Of a stretch of 64,000 nt of DNA, positions 47,758 to 56,081 are shown one piece after another. Below the pieces are notes generated by a model that worked only from the letters and a program-made list of their open reading frames with translations, was not told the origin of the DNA and did not search any database. Source of the DNA: Thraustochytrium sp. TN22 (taxonomy: Eukaryota; Sar; Bigyra; Thraustochytrida; Thraustochytriidae). Location: assembly GCA_013306675.1 (NCBI GenBank), contig JABLUY010000012.1, positions 124,001-188,000 of the forward strand. Reading direction: 5' to 3'. Made by a program: the position numbers and the translations under genes. How positions within the stretch are numbered: position 1 is the stretch's first letter; each line of letters begins with the position of its first letter.

Positions 47758-49584
47758 ATGCCGGTCTTCAAGGATGTTACGAACTCGAGCCGCGCGGTGA
47801 GCCGCGGCAAGACGGAGGTGCGCACGGTCGCGGCGAAGCGCGGCGGCGCCAAGGTGAGCGGGCGGAAGCAGTCTTCGGAGGTTGCGGTGCCCGATGGGAA
47901 GGAGGGCACCATCTTCCATGCTCTCATGGCCCAAATCGGCGAGCTGGAGGCGAAGGTGAGCAAGCTCGAGGGGCAGAACAGCAAGCTCAAGGAGGAGAAG
48001 AAGGTGCTCGAGGAGGTGTGCAGCAAGCTGAAGGAGTCTCTTGCTGCCGCGGACGGCCTCGAGGAGCAGAACAACGCTCTCCGTGCCCAAAAGTCCGAGG
48101 CGCGCTGCGCGGAGCGCAAGGCCAAGGCTCAGGTGCAGGAGCTCAAGCAGGAGAAGAACAAGCTGAAGAAGCAGCAGGAGGAGGCTGGGTCGCAGCTGAG
48201 CGGGCTCCAGGAGAGCGACCTTGCCCTTCGTGCTCAGCTTGCGGAGGCGCGCGGCGCGGCGCACAAGGCCAAGAAGCAGGTGCAGGAGCTCGAGGCCGCA
48301 CAGCAGGAGCATGTGGGCATTTGCAAGGCCCTTCAGGAGCGCCTCGATGAGGCGAACGGGCGCGTCGCCAAGCTCCGCACGTCTGCGCGCAAGGCCCGTG
48401 CGCGCCGTGCTGGCTCGCCGGTCTCGAGCGACGCCTCGACGGCCTCGGAGTCTAAGACCCCGGACTCGGCGGCCACGACGACCTCCACCTTCTCGTCGCC
48501 TTCCCAGGAGGGCGGCGTCGAGAAGGGCAAAGGCGCGAGTCCGGCGGAGAAGCTTGCCAGCGCCAACGCCAAGCTGGCCAAGGCGACCCTCAAGAAGACC
48601 GAGGACAAGCTCAAGATCGCGGCCCTGGAGCAGGAGATCGGCGTTCTCCGGGCGGAGCGCGGCGAGATGGTGGAGCGCTTCGACACGCTCGCCGAGCAGG
48701 TCGCGGCGTTTTCCAAGCAGACGGCGGCGTGGCGCGCCATGATGCAGGCCGCCAAGCAGGACAGCAGGCTCCTGCAGGCGAGGATCGACGAGAAGGACAA
48801 GGCGATTGCGGCTGCCATGGATCTCCAAGAGGACGACAAGAAGCGGGCGGCCAAGCTGGCTGCGGCGCGCACCCAGATCGCCGCGCTTGTCAGCGACAAG
48901 CGTGAGCTGATCGTGCAGAACCGGGAGCTCCGCGCGGCAGCGCTGGAGGCGGTGGACCTTAACCTGTACCAGCAGCGCCCGGCGGGCGCCACGCAGCCGC
49001 AAGGCTGCCACCAGCGCATCAGCAACAAGAAGGCGGGCGACATTCGCCGCAGGATCATCGCAATGCATGACCTGACGGCGGACAAGGTGGGTAGCCCGGG
49101 TTGCCGGGGCTCGGAGACGGCGGACGCGCTGTCTCCCGAGCCCCGCGACTCGGGCTCGGAGGCGAGCTCTCCTCCCCTCGTGTCGCAGGGCTCGGAGACG
49201 GCGGACGCGCCGTCTTCCGAGCCCTGCGATGCGAGCGCGGAGGCGAGCTCTCCTCCCCCCGTTTCGCAGTGCTCGAAGGCGGCGGACGCGTCGTCCTTCG
49301 AGCCCTGCGATTCGGGTGAGGTGAGCTCTCCTGCCCTCGTTTCGCGGGACTTGGAGACGGCGGACGCGCCGTTTTCCGAGTCTTGCGATTCGGGTGCAGG
49401 ATCGAGCTCCCAGCCCATCGTCAAGCTCGACTTTGACAGCCTCGCCACCAACGCCGTGCCTGCGGCCGGCGACCAGGTGGCTGATGGCGACCATGATGCG
49501 GGTGGCGGCCGGCTTGCGGACGGTGACCACTGCCCTTCCGGTCTCCAACGCGGTCTCGCCTTCGCCCTGGTGAAAGGCGATTGA
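47758..49584 (+). CDS. Lysine/alanine-rich coiled-coil protein with C-terminal repeats
   Basis: A 608-residue protein starting MPVFKDVTNSSRAV. A basic N-terminus (1-45) precedes coiled coils (about 60-210 and 260-390), separated by a Ser/Thr-rich linker rich in SPVSSDASTASESK-type sequence. After a helix and the segment QRISNKKAGDIRRRIIAMHD, four degenerate repeats of roughly 30 residues follow (about 448-550; consensus GSETADAPSSEPCDSG plus EASSPPLVS). An acidic/hydrophobic tail ends the protein. No family is recognised. The long open frame on the opposite strand over the same region is a composition effect; heptad structure favours this strand. Codon choice is strongly G/C-ending. Confidence 0.65.
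   Translation: MPVFKDVTNSSRAVSRGKTEVRTVAAKRGGAKVSGRKQSSEVAVPDGKEGTIFHALMAQIGELEAKVSKLEGQNSKLKEEKKVLEEVCSKLKESLAAADGLEEQNNALRAQKSEARCAERKAKAQVQELKQEKNKLKKQQEEAGSQLSGLQESDLALRAQLAEARGAAHKAKKQVQELEAAQQEHVGICKALQERLDEANGRVAKLRTSARKARARRAGSPVSSDASTASESKTPDSAATTTSTFSSPSQEGGVEKGKGASPAEKLASANAKLAKATLKKTEDKLKIAALEQEIGVLRAERGEMVERFDTLAEQVAAFSKQTAAWRAMMQAAKQDSRLLQARIDEKDKAIAAAMDLQEDDKKRAAKLAAARTQIAALVSDKRELIVQNRELRAAALEAVDLNLYQQRPAGATQPQGCHQRISNKKAGDIRRRIIAMHDLTADKVGSPGCRGSETADALSPEPRDSGSEASSPPLVSQGSETADAPSSEPCDASAEASSPPPVSQCSKAADASSFEPCDSGEVSSPALVSRDLETADAPFSESCDSGAGSSSQPIVKLDFDSLATNAVPAAGDQVADGDHDAGGGRLADGDHCPSGLQRGLAFALVKGD
49098..49404 (+). repeat. In-frame coding minisatellite, about four units
   Basis: Degenerate units contain GGCTCGGAGACGGCGGACGC and a GAGCTCTCCTCCC block, encoding the C-terminal repeats of the coiled-coil protein. 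Unit lengths vary (roughly 60-80 bases) by multiples of three. Confidence 0.65.
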
Positions 49585-50679
49585 TACTTGGTACCCACAG
49601 CGTCAAGACGGCACTCTTGACGGTCCAGTCCGCACAGATCATTGCAAAGTTCGCAATGGATGTCCACCATCCTCACCAGCGGCGGCTAGGTCACCACGCT
49701 GCGATTCAGACGCTCCATGTGCCGCTCTCGTAGCGCTTCCAGCGCTCGAGCGCCACTTTTGCAGAGCTCCGAGCACCGCTGCAATCGCGCTCGCCAACTC
49801 CAAGGCCTCAAGTCCTACTAAGCTCCACCCAGAGAGCCAAATCAATCGAATCAATCATGTGATCAATTTTATACACCAGTCTTGTGGCGTCTGCAGCACA
49901 TACCACCTCGGTAGGTTCGTGACCTGTTGAAGTCGCGGAGCTTTGAGCTCGAGTCGAGCGTTGAAGGCAGCATGCGTGTATCGAGCAACAGAAAGCTCGT
50001 CTGCCATGAGTCAGCGAAGGCAGACTTAGCCATTTCGACGCCGGACGAGCTCAGAACTAGCGCCGCACGATGCTTTGATCTTGCAAACAAGTGGGGACGT
50101 GTGACTACCTCTTGGGGCAGCGATTTTTTCGTGGTAGTAATCCCTGCACGTGGGAGCACTTTATTTGAGAGGCTGAAATGTTTGCGGGCGCAATCTCGGC
50201 ACTGCGCATCCCGGAGGGTGCCAAGCATCAGTGCGCGCTCGAACATCACGCTCAGTTCATCGGAGTGCAAGGTCAGCCCAGAGCGCAAGAGATGTGACGA
50301 TGATTTTCCTGAGGCGAGCTACAGACCAGCTGTGCAAAACGAAACTACCTGCAGTCTGTGCCGGTCAGAGGTTCCATTTTGGACAGTCAAGTCATGCTTT
50401 TGTTGCGAGCGAAAAGGGAAGTAGAATGAATGTAAATGAGGCGGAGAAGCCTGCTGCCAAACAAAGGGGACGGCCGCGGTCCGGCGTGGGCATTGCATGA
50501 GGCGCGCGCGATGTGCGACAAGCTGACGCTTCGAAGCGAAGCGCGCACCGCCATGCACGAAGCGCGCACCGCAGCACACAGTGCGTTGGAACGTTTTCAG
50601 GTTCAATGCGATGCGATGCGATGCGATGCGATGCGATGCATTTGCGATGAAAGAGGGACACAGATGGGTCAGCAGGTAG
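49585..50679. other. Convergent intergenic region, 1.1 kb, no supported gene
   Basis: Between the coiled-coil gene (+) and UDP-glucose epimerase (-). Composition is lower in GC than the surrounding genes. Open frames of about 140-165 codons occur on both strands (49869-50424), but neither shows a recognisable domain. An ATGCG pentamer tract (50606-50640) lies close to the epimerase 3' end. Confidence 0.4.
50606..50640. repeat. ATGCG pentanucleotide repeat, about seven copies
   Basis: Six perfect ATGCG units and a final ATGCA, located 40 bases beyond the stop codon of the UDP-glucose epimerase gene. Confidence 0.85.
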
Positions 50680-51912
50680 TTACTTGTAGAGCTCAAAGAC
50701 GACGCACTTGCGGGGCTCGTCAGCAGCCTCGTCGGCGTCATCGCCGCGGAAGCCGTTGGGGTTCTTGGACTGCCAGCGCCAAGCGTCGGCGACAGCCTCC
50801 TCGATACCGATCTCGGCCTCCCAGTTGAGCTCCTTGCGGGCCTTGGTGGGGTCGCCGTAGCAGGTGGCGATGTCGCCGGCGCGGCGCGGCGCGATCTTGT
50901 AGGGGACCTCGTGGCCGCAGGCCTTCTCCATGTGCTTGACCATCTCGAGCACGGAGGTACCGCTGCCCGTGCCGAGGTTGTAGGCCTGAGCGCCCATGCC
51001 CTCGTTGGCGAGGACCTTCTTGATGGCGGCAACGTGGCCCTTGGCGAGGTCGACGACGTGGATGTAGTCGCGCACGCCAGTGCCGTCCGGGGTGTCCCAG
51101 TCGCCGCCAAAGACGGCGAGCTCCTTGCGCTTGCCGACGGCGACCTGGGAGATGAAGGGCAGCAGGTTGTTGGGGATGCCCTTGGGGTCCTCGCCGATGA
51201 GACCGCTCGGGTGCGCGCCGACCGGGTTGAAGTAACGCAGCAGCGCGACGCTCCAGACGTTGGGCTCGCTGACGTCAACGTCGCGGAAGATTTCCTCGAT
51301 AAAGAGCTTGGTCTTGCCGTACGGGTTGGTGGAGCGCAGCGGGTGCGACTCGGGAATGGGCACGGTCTCCGGGTCGCCGTAGACGGTGGCGCTGCTGGAG
51401 AAGGCCACGGCGAAGACCTCGTGCTTCTTGAGCAGGTGGATGAGGTTGAGCGTGCTGTTGAGGTTGTTGGCGTAGTAGAGCAGCGGCAGCTTGACGCTCT
51501 CGCCGACAGCCTTGAGGCCGGCGAAGTGGATGCACGCGTGGAAGGGCGCGAAGCGCTCGAAGACGCGCGTGGCCGCCGGCAGGTCCACGAGGTCGCACTC
51601 CGCCACGAGGATGTCCTCCTCGTCGCAGCCCGTGATGGTGCGCACGCGCTCGATGGCCTCGATGTTGGAGTTGTCGAAGTTGTCGACCACCACGACGCGG
51701 AAGCCGGCGCTCAGCAGCTCGATCACCGTGTGCGAGCCGATGTAGCCGGCGCCGCCCGACACGAGCACGCACTGCTTGTCGCTCTCCCTGGCGCGCTCGA
51801 TCAGCTCCGGCGGGCTGGTCAGCGCCGACATGCTAGAGTCCGAGTTCCCCATCCTCTTCTTCCCCACGCGCGAGGTGCGCCGCCACCGGAGGTTGTCCTG
51901 AATCCACGGCAT
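50680..51912 (-). CDS. GALE: UDP-glucose 4-epimerase
   Basis: A 410-residue extended short-chain dehydrogenase that interconverts UDP-glucose and UDP-galactose in the Leloir pathway. The NAD-binding GGAGYIGSH (53-61) is intact. The catalytic set is present: SSSATVYGD (Ser/Thr near 173-176) and the YxxxK motif NPYGKTK (Y198, K202). NxxGAxP-like FNPVGAHPSGLIGEDP and the C-terminal YNLGTGSGTSVLEMV and RRAGDIATCYGDP blocks are also there. About 40 residues precede the core; the ATG at 51852 (MGNSDSSM) is an alternative start that would trim 20 of them. No signal peptide, so it should be cytosolic. Length otherwise matches the family. Confidence 0.96.
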   Translation of the reverse strand: MPWIQDNLRWRRTSRVGKKRMGNSDSSMSALTSPPELIERARESDKQCVLVSGGAGYIGSHTVIELLSAGFRVVVVDNFDNSNIEAIERVRTITGCDEEDILVAECDLVDLPAATRVFERFAPFHACIHFAGLKAVGESVKLPLLYYANNLNSTLNLIHLLKKHEVFAVAFSSSATVYGDPETVPIPESHPLRSTNPYGKTKLFIEEIFRDVDVSEPNVWSVALLRYFNPVGAHPSGLIGEDPKGIPNNLLPFISQVAVGKRKELAVFGGDWDTPDGTGVRDYIHVVDLAKGHVAAIKKVLANEGMGAQAYNLGTGSGTSVLEMVKHMEKACGHEVPYKIAPRRAGDIATCYGDPTKARKELNWEAEIGIEEAVADAWRWQSKNPNGFRGDDADEAADEPRKCVVFELYK

Positions 51913-54114
51913 TGCTCACTCGTCAGCCTTCCTTTGCTCTAGCAACAATGCGCAGCTCTCGCTGCCGCTGCTGCTTCGCTTCGCTTTGCTTGCGGGTCTG
52001 CTCCCACGCCCGCATGGCTGCGCCCCGCCCGCCCGTGAGCGTGTCGGGAGCAACCAGGGCGACGGGTGGAGCCGACAGCCCTAGCGCCCTGGCGCCGCGC
52101 GCCGCACGCGACCTACCTTGGATGCCTTGTTGCTGCTGGCTAGCTCGCGCCGCTGCACTGCGCGCTGCAGCACCTCGCACGCGACGCCCCGTGAGTCGTT
52201 GGAGTTCTGCCAGGAGCGCTGCCGCGCTCGCACGACGCGCGCCGACCGCACCAGACACGGCCTCCTGGACCGTGCCCGCACTGCCCGTGGTGATGGGCGC
52301 GCGTGTGGTGCCAGTGCCGTGCGTGCCCAAGGCAAGCACTGTGGCAGGCTGGCAGGCCGCTGAGCTGGCTGGTTGACATGAAGTGCCAGTGCTGCGCTGT
52401 GCACGAAGCGAGATCCTACGCTACGCCAGCGGGCGGCTTCGGGGATGAATACCGATCACTGGCAGGCGAGAGCGTCGCGTGCGGCGCCTTCTCGGGCGCT
52501 GCGTTGCCGGAAGCAGCTCCGACGAACCCGAGCTGCCCGAATCCGAGTCGAATCCACGCCATCACGAGCGCGCGACCGCGACGGAAGCCTGGCCAGGCCG
52601 GCCCTGCGGTGCAGTCCCTCACAACTTGCTAGCTAGCTGGCTGGGCCTAGGCAGTGCCAGTGCTGTGCACCGCAGACCTGCAAGGAAGTCCTCGTGCTCC
52701 ACCTCGCGCTTCATGCCTCGTCCCCCTCGTCGCCCGCCTGGATCGCCTTGTTCAACTCTTCGAAATTCAAAATCCCCGGGCCCAGCGCCTTGCCTCTCTC
52801 TCGCAAACCCCCGGCGGCGCCCGTCGTCGGGCGTCGCGGGCCTCCGCCGGGCCTCCGCCGCCGCAGACGACGCGCGCGCGCCGCCCGCGCGTCGCGCCGC
52901 CGCCGCGCGCGACGGGCCCGCCTCGGAAGGGGCTCTGCCGCGGCGCCCCGCCCATGCACGGCGCGGCGCCGACCGCACCGGACCCGGCGCCGCCGCCTCC
53001 AGGCTGGCTCGGCGCCGGCACGCCGGCACGCCGGCACGCCGGAACGCCGGAACGCCGGCGCGCCTGGAGCGCCCGGAGCGCCTGGAACGCTGGCACCGCG
53101 CGGCCGGCCCGCGGCGCCGTTGGCGGCGGTTTCGTGACCCGCGCGGCGTTTCGCGGGGCGGCGGCCGGGTGGGTGGCGCCCGAGAGTGACTGGCGGTGAG
53201 CGAGCGGGAGGAGATGATGATCACCATCGCCTGATCACGCATCGCGCCGGTGCAGGCAGTTGCGCCGCTTGCGCGGGATCAAGGATGGATCGCAGGGACG
53301 CGGCGAGTCTCGCCCGCGGCGGCTCGCTCGCACTCGCTCGCTCGCTCGCTGCGGCTGCGTCCCTCGCCGGCCGCCGGGCTGGAACCGAAGGTGGCTCGCT
53401 CGTGCTCGCTCGTGGTTCGCTCGTGCTCGCCTGAGGCTCGCTCGTGCTCGCCCGCCCGACCTCCTCCCGAATCGATCGCGCCTTCGACTGTCGGCCGCCG
53501 GTGGTGACGAGGCGCCTCAAACGCCTCGAGCGGGGGCTCCTCGCGGCACGGGCCGCTGCGGAGGGCTCGTGGCTTGGGCCCGGGTCCAGGCCCAGGAGCT
53601 GCAGCTCGACCGCGAGAAGCTGGAGCCCCCGCGCGCAGCGAGGAGCAGCAGCTCTGCCATCTGCTTCGGCAGCCCTTGCCATCTGGCAGCGCACTCACTG
53701 TCATTGAGCCGGGCTGGAAGCAGCCTGGGACACGGCACGCGCGAGCCACACGCCGGGCCCACAGCAGCCTGGGCGCCTCTCACTGGCAGGCTTGCGGTGG
53801 GCTAGCTAGCTTAGCTACCTAGCACAGCCGGTGCGCACTCGCCTCGCAGGAGGAGCTCCGAGTCGTGCCGCTGATTCATGATTCTGCGCCGCACCACAAA
53901 CCACCCATCACCACCGCCCACCGCCGACCCCGGGCTTGAGCCGAATCGAGCCGCGCTGCGAGCGAGGGCGCGCGCGTGCAGCAGAACCGCAACGATCGAT
54001 CTTCAAGAGGGAGAAAAGGAGCAGGCAGGGACGGAGCTTCGCTCGCTCGCTCGCTCGCTCGTTGCGCTCGCGCTCGCGCTCGCGCTCGACGAGGTTGGCA
54101 CAAAGAGACCGAGC
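51913..54114. other. Intergenic, 2.2 kb, repeat-rich, no supported gene
   Basis: It contains an 8-base CACGCCGG minisatellite (53013-53061), GCTC tetranucleotide tracts (53330-53345, 54036-54065), TAGCTAGC motifs (52629, 53801) and CACTGGCAG motifs (52457, 53781). A GTAGGT donor-like site on the minus strand (52116) follows a short open frame, so an upstream leader exon of the epimerase gene is conceivable but unproven. Long frames on both strands are Arg/Ala/Pro-rich. Confidence 0.4.
53013..53061. repeat. 8-base minisatellite (CACGCCGG type), about six copies
   Basis: Consecutive CACGCCGG or AACGCCGG units in intergenic DNA. Confidence 0.75.
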
Positions 54115-54474
54115 ATGGCGGCGCTCCTGAGGCTGTCGCGGCGCAGCGCGCAGTTCGAGATGCAGGCCGGCGAGGAGATGGAGGAGGAGCAGAAGCTGGC
54201 GGAGGAGGCGCAGGAGGCGCTGCGGCTTGAGCACGACGACGAGGACGACATGTTCAGCAGCGAGGACGAGACGCAGGCGCTCAGCGACCAGCCCTCGAGG
54301 CCCACCGTCCGCACGGTCATCAAGACCTTCCTGGCCGCCAAGTACAGGGTCATCCGCGAGGAGGCCGAGCAGGAGGGCGCGAACTCCTTCACGCACATTG
54401 ACGACGTGCGCCGCCGCCACCGCAACAAGCCGAGCGCCGACGAGGTTCGCCCTGTACCCCTCTGGAAGCGTTGA
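54115..54474 (+). CDS. Small acidic protein, unknown function
   Basis: A 119-residue protein starting MAALLRLSRRSAQFEMQAGE. An acidic helical segment (EEMEEEQKLAEEAQEALRLE, then HDDEDDMFSSEDE) is followed by a basic-hydrophobic part (RPTVRTVIKTFLAAKYRVIR) and a charged C-terminus (VRRRHRNKPSADEV). I recognise no family. The frame is open upstream to 53878, but that part is GCTC-repeat translation, so the ATG at 54115 is preferred. The moderate, non-repetitive composition of the C-terminal half supports coding. The acidic/basic split would suit a nucleic-acid- or chromatin-associated partner, but that is speculation. Confidence 0.5.
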   Translation: MAALLRLSRRSAQFEMQAGEEMEEEQKLAEEAQEALRLEHDDEDDMFSSEDETQALSDQPSRPTVRTVIKTFLAAKYRVIREEAEQEGANSFTHIDDVRRRHRNKPSADEVRPVPLWKR

Positions 54475-54768
54475 TGCAGTGCATTCATGTGAAACAATCT
54501 TGTATGATACGAATTTCCTGCGAATCTTGTGCAACTGATCAAAGCTCGCTCGATTCGCGCCCCCGAGACGTAAAGCTCCGAGTCCTCGCGTCCCAGAAGC
54601 TCGCGCCACAGCGAAGCTCGCGTCGCCGCTTCGTTCTGATAGCAAGGCCGTCCTGATGGCCAGGCCGTTCTGACGACAACGCCAAGCCTGCACGACTTGC
54701 GTTGGTCTCCTGCTTGCTTGGTCACAGTCACAGTCCCGCGCCGGCGCGTGAACTTGATCTTGATCTTG

Positions 54769-54826
54769 AAGAAAAACTTGAAGCAGAAAGAAGAAGAAAG
54801 AAGAAGAAGAAGAAGAAGAAGACGAA
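54769..54826. repeat. GAA-rich repeat tract
   Basis: GAAGAA and AAAGAAG units run through the gap between the small acidic gene and the F-box-like gene, forming a polypurine strand. Confidence 0.7.
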
Positions 54827-54916
54827 CTTGAAGAACATGATGATGTTGCCGACCTTCCTGGGGCCAGAACCCGAAGACTCCACGCCGCGCGCGACGGCGG
54901 CGGCGGCGGCGGCGCG

Positions 54917-55918
54917 ATGTGGTCGGCGGCGGTGGTGGCGCGCGTGCTGGAGGTGGCGGACGTGGCGTCGGCCGCGCGGCTGGCGGCCTGCTCGCGCGAG
55001 CTGCGCGAGCTGGTGGACGGCTGCGAGGAGTTCTGGGCGGCGCAGGCGCGCCTGCTGGCCGGGGAGGCGGGCGACCAGGGCGCCGGCGACAGCGCGCGCA
55101 GGAAGCGGCGGCGGTCGGCGCGCCAGCAGACGTCGGCAAAGCAGACGTGCATGCGCGTGGTGCGGATGCGCTTCGCACGGACCGAGGTCCTGGTGCTCAA
55201 GCTGCAGCGCTGTGCAGCGGACGGCAAGCTGGGTGTGCCGCACGTACGCGCCTTGGTGGCGGAGGCGGCGCCGGGTGAGCTCGACCACTTCTTCCCCGAG
55301 CTGCAGTCGTCCGCGTTGCTGGAGACCGTCAAGGCGCGCAACGTCAGCGAGGCGCGCATCGTTGGCGTTGTGCGCCTGCTGCTCGGGTCGTCGACGCGCT
55401 TCGCCGTGGACGCCTGCGGCGACGATGGCATGACGGCGCTCTGCATCGCTGCAGCAAGAGGGCTCGCGCATGTGCTCGCGGCTCTGCTCGACGCCGGCGC
55501 CTCGCTTGACCGCATTGGCACAGGCTGCTTCATGTCGCCCGCCAAGGATCGCATCCGGGGTTCCTTCTCGGCGCTCGGTTGGTCGGAGCACATGCTCAAG
55601 ATCGTCGGCGAGCACGTGCGGGGGCGCCAAGGCAGGACCAGCACTGACGACACCGCAGCGGAGGTCCAACTTCGATCGCATCGCAAGATGATGAGCAACT
55701 ACCGCGCCTGCATCGCGCACATCAGGATTCGCGATGAGCAGCCCAGCATCGCGAGCGAGGCCCGAGTTGCTGCACATGTTGCCGCGCTGGCTGCGCGCTG
55801 CGGCAAGGAGGTCCGCTCTGATGTGCAAGCACCGAAGATCGGTACGGCGTCTCCTCCCCCATTGGCGAGGGAAACTGAGCCCGCACCAGCTTCTGCAGCT
55901 CGCTCGCTCGCTCGCTAG
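54917..55918 (+). CDS. F-box-like/ankyrin protein
   Basis: A 333-residue protein. The first ~45 residues (VVARVLEVADVASAARLAAC, then SRELRELVDGCEEFWAA) match the pattern of an F-box-like helix bundle that would dock to Skp1. A basic linker (RRKRRRSARQ) follows. Ankyrin-type sequence is clearest at GMTALCIAAARGLAHVLAAL plus LDAGASLDRIG. Such proteins usually serve as substrate receptors of SCF ubiquitin ligases; that role is inferred. The ATG at 54917 directly begins the F-box-like helix. The stop codon TAG (55916-55918) lies inside a TAGCTAGCTAGCT tract, and the last residues (ARSLAR) are translated GCTC repeat, so the C-terminus may have drifted. Confidence 0.6.
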   Translation: MWSAAVVARVLEVADVASAARLAACSRELRELVDGCEEFWAAQARLLAGEAGDQGAGDSARRKRRRSARQQTSAKQTCMRVVRMRFARTEVLVLKLQRCAADGKLGVPHVRALVAEAAPGELDHFFPELQSSALLETVKARNVSEARIVGVVRLLLGSSTRFAVDACGDDGMTALCIAAARGLAHVLAALLDAGASLDRIGTGCFMSPAKDRIRGSFSALGWSEHMLKIVGEHVRGRQGRTSTDDTAAEVQLRSHRKMMSNYRACIAHIRIRDEQPSIASEARVAAHVAALAARCGKEVRSDVQAPKIGTASPPPLARETEPAPASAARSLAR

Positions 55919-55978
55919 CTAGCTAGCTCGCCCGCTCGCTTGCTCGCCCGTTCGCTCGTTCGCTCGCTCGCTCGCTCT
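55914..55978. repeat. CTAG/GCTC tetranucleotide tract at a stop codon
   Basis: GCTAGCTAGCTAGCTCG is followed by GCTC/GTTC tetranucleotides. It overlaps the stop of the F-box-like gene and lies downstream of the tripeptidyl peptidase gene (-). Confidence 0.75.
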
Positions 55979-56014
55979 GCTAAGCTTGATTTGTATCTTT
56001 GACCACTTGTTCTC

Positions 56015-56020
56015 TTTATT
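56015..56020 (-). promoter_or_regulatory. AATAAA downstream of the tripeptidyl peptidase II stop
   Basis: TTTATT on the plus strand reads AATAAA on the gene's strand, about 60 bases after the stop codon, a plausible polyadenylation signal. Confidence 0.4.
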
Positions 56021-56081
56021 CGGTACCTGTCACCACCACCATCATACCACGGGAAACATGCCTTGCAAATTCTGCACCCGA

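Noticed and set aside
47596-49548. 650-codon minus-strand frame with Leu/Arg-rich repeats.
   Set aside because: The opposite strand has heptad structure and a normal start; the Leu/Arg pattern is what Lys/Glu/Ala coiled-coil codons give when read backwards.
49869-50424. Overlapping 139- and 165-codon frames on opposite strands.
   Set aside because: Neither has a recognisable domain, and both could be chance frames in lower-GC DNA.
52100-52404. Minus-strand open frame ending at a GTAGGT donor-like site, as a first exon of the UDP-glucose epimerase gene.
   Set aside because: No matching acceptor could be fixed, and the epimerase already has a complete N-terminus at 51912.
53908-55698. 596-codon minus-strand frame.
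   Set aside because: It starts at a non-ATG codon, covers two plus-strand genes and translates GAA/TTC and GCTC repeats (poly-Ser, poly-Phe).
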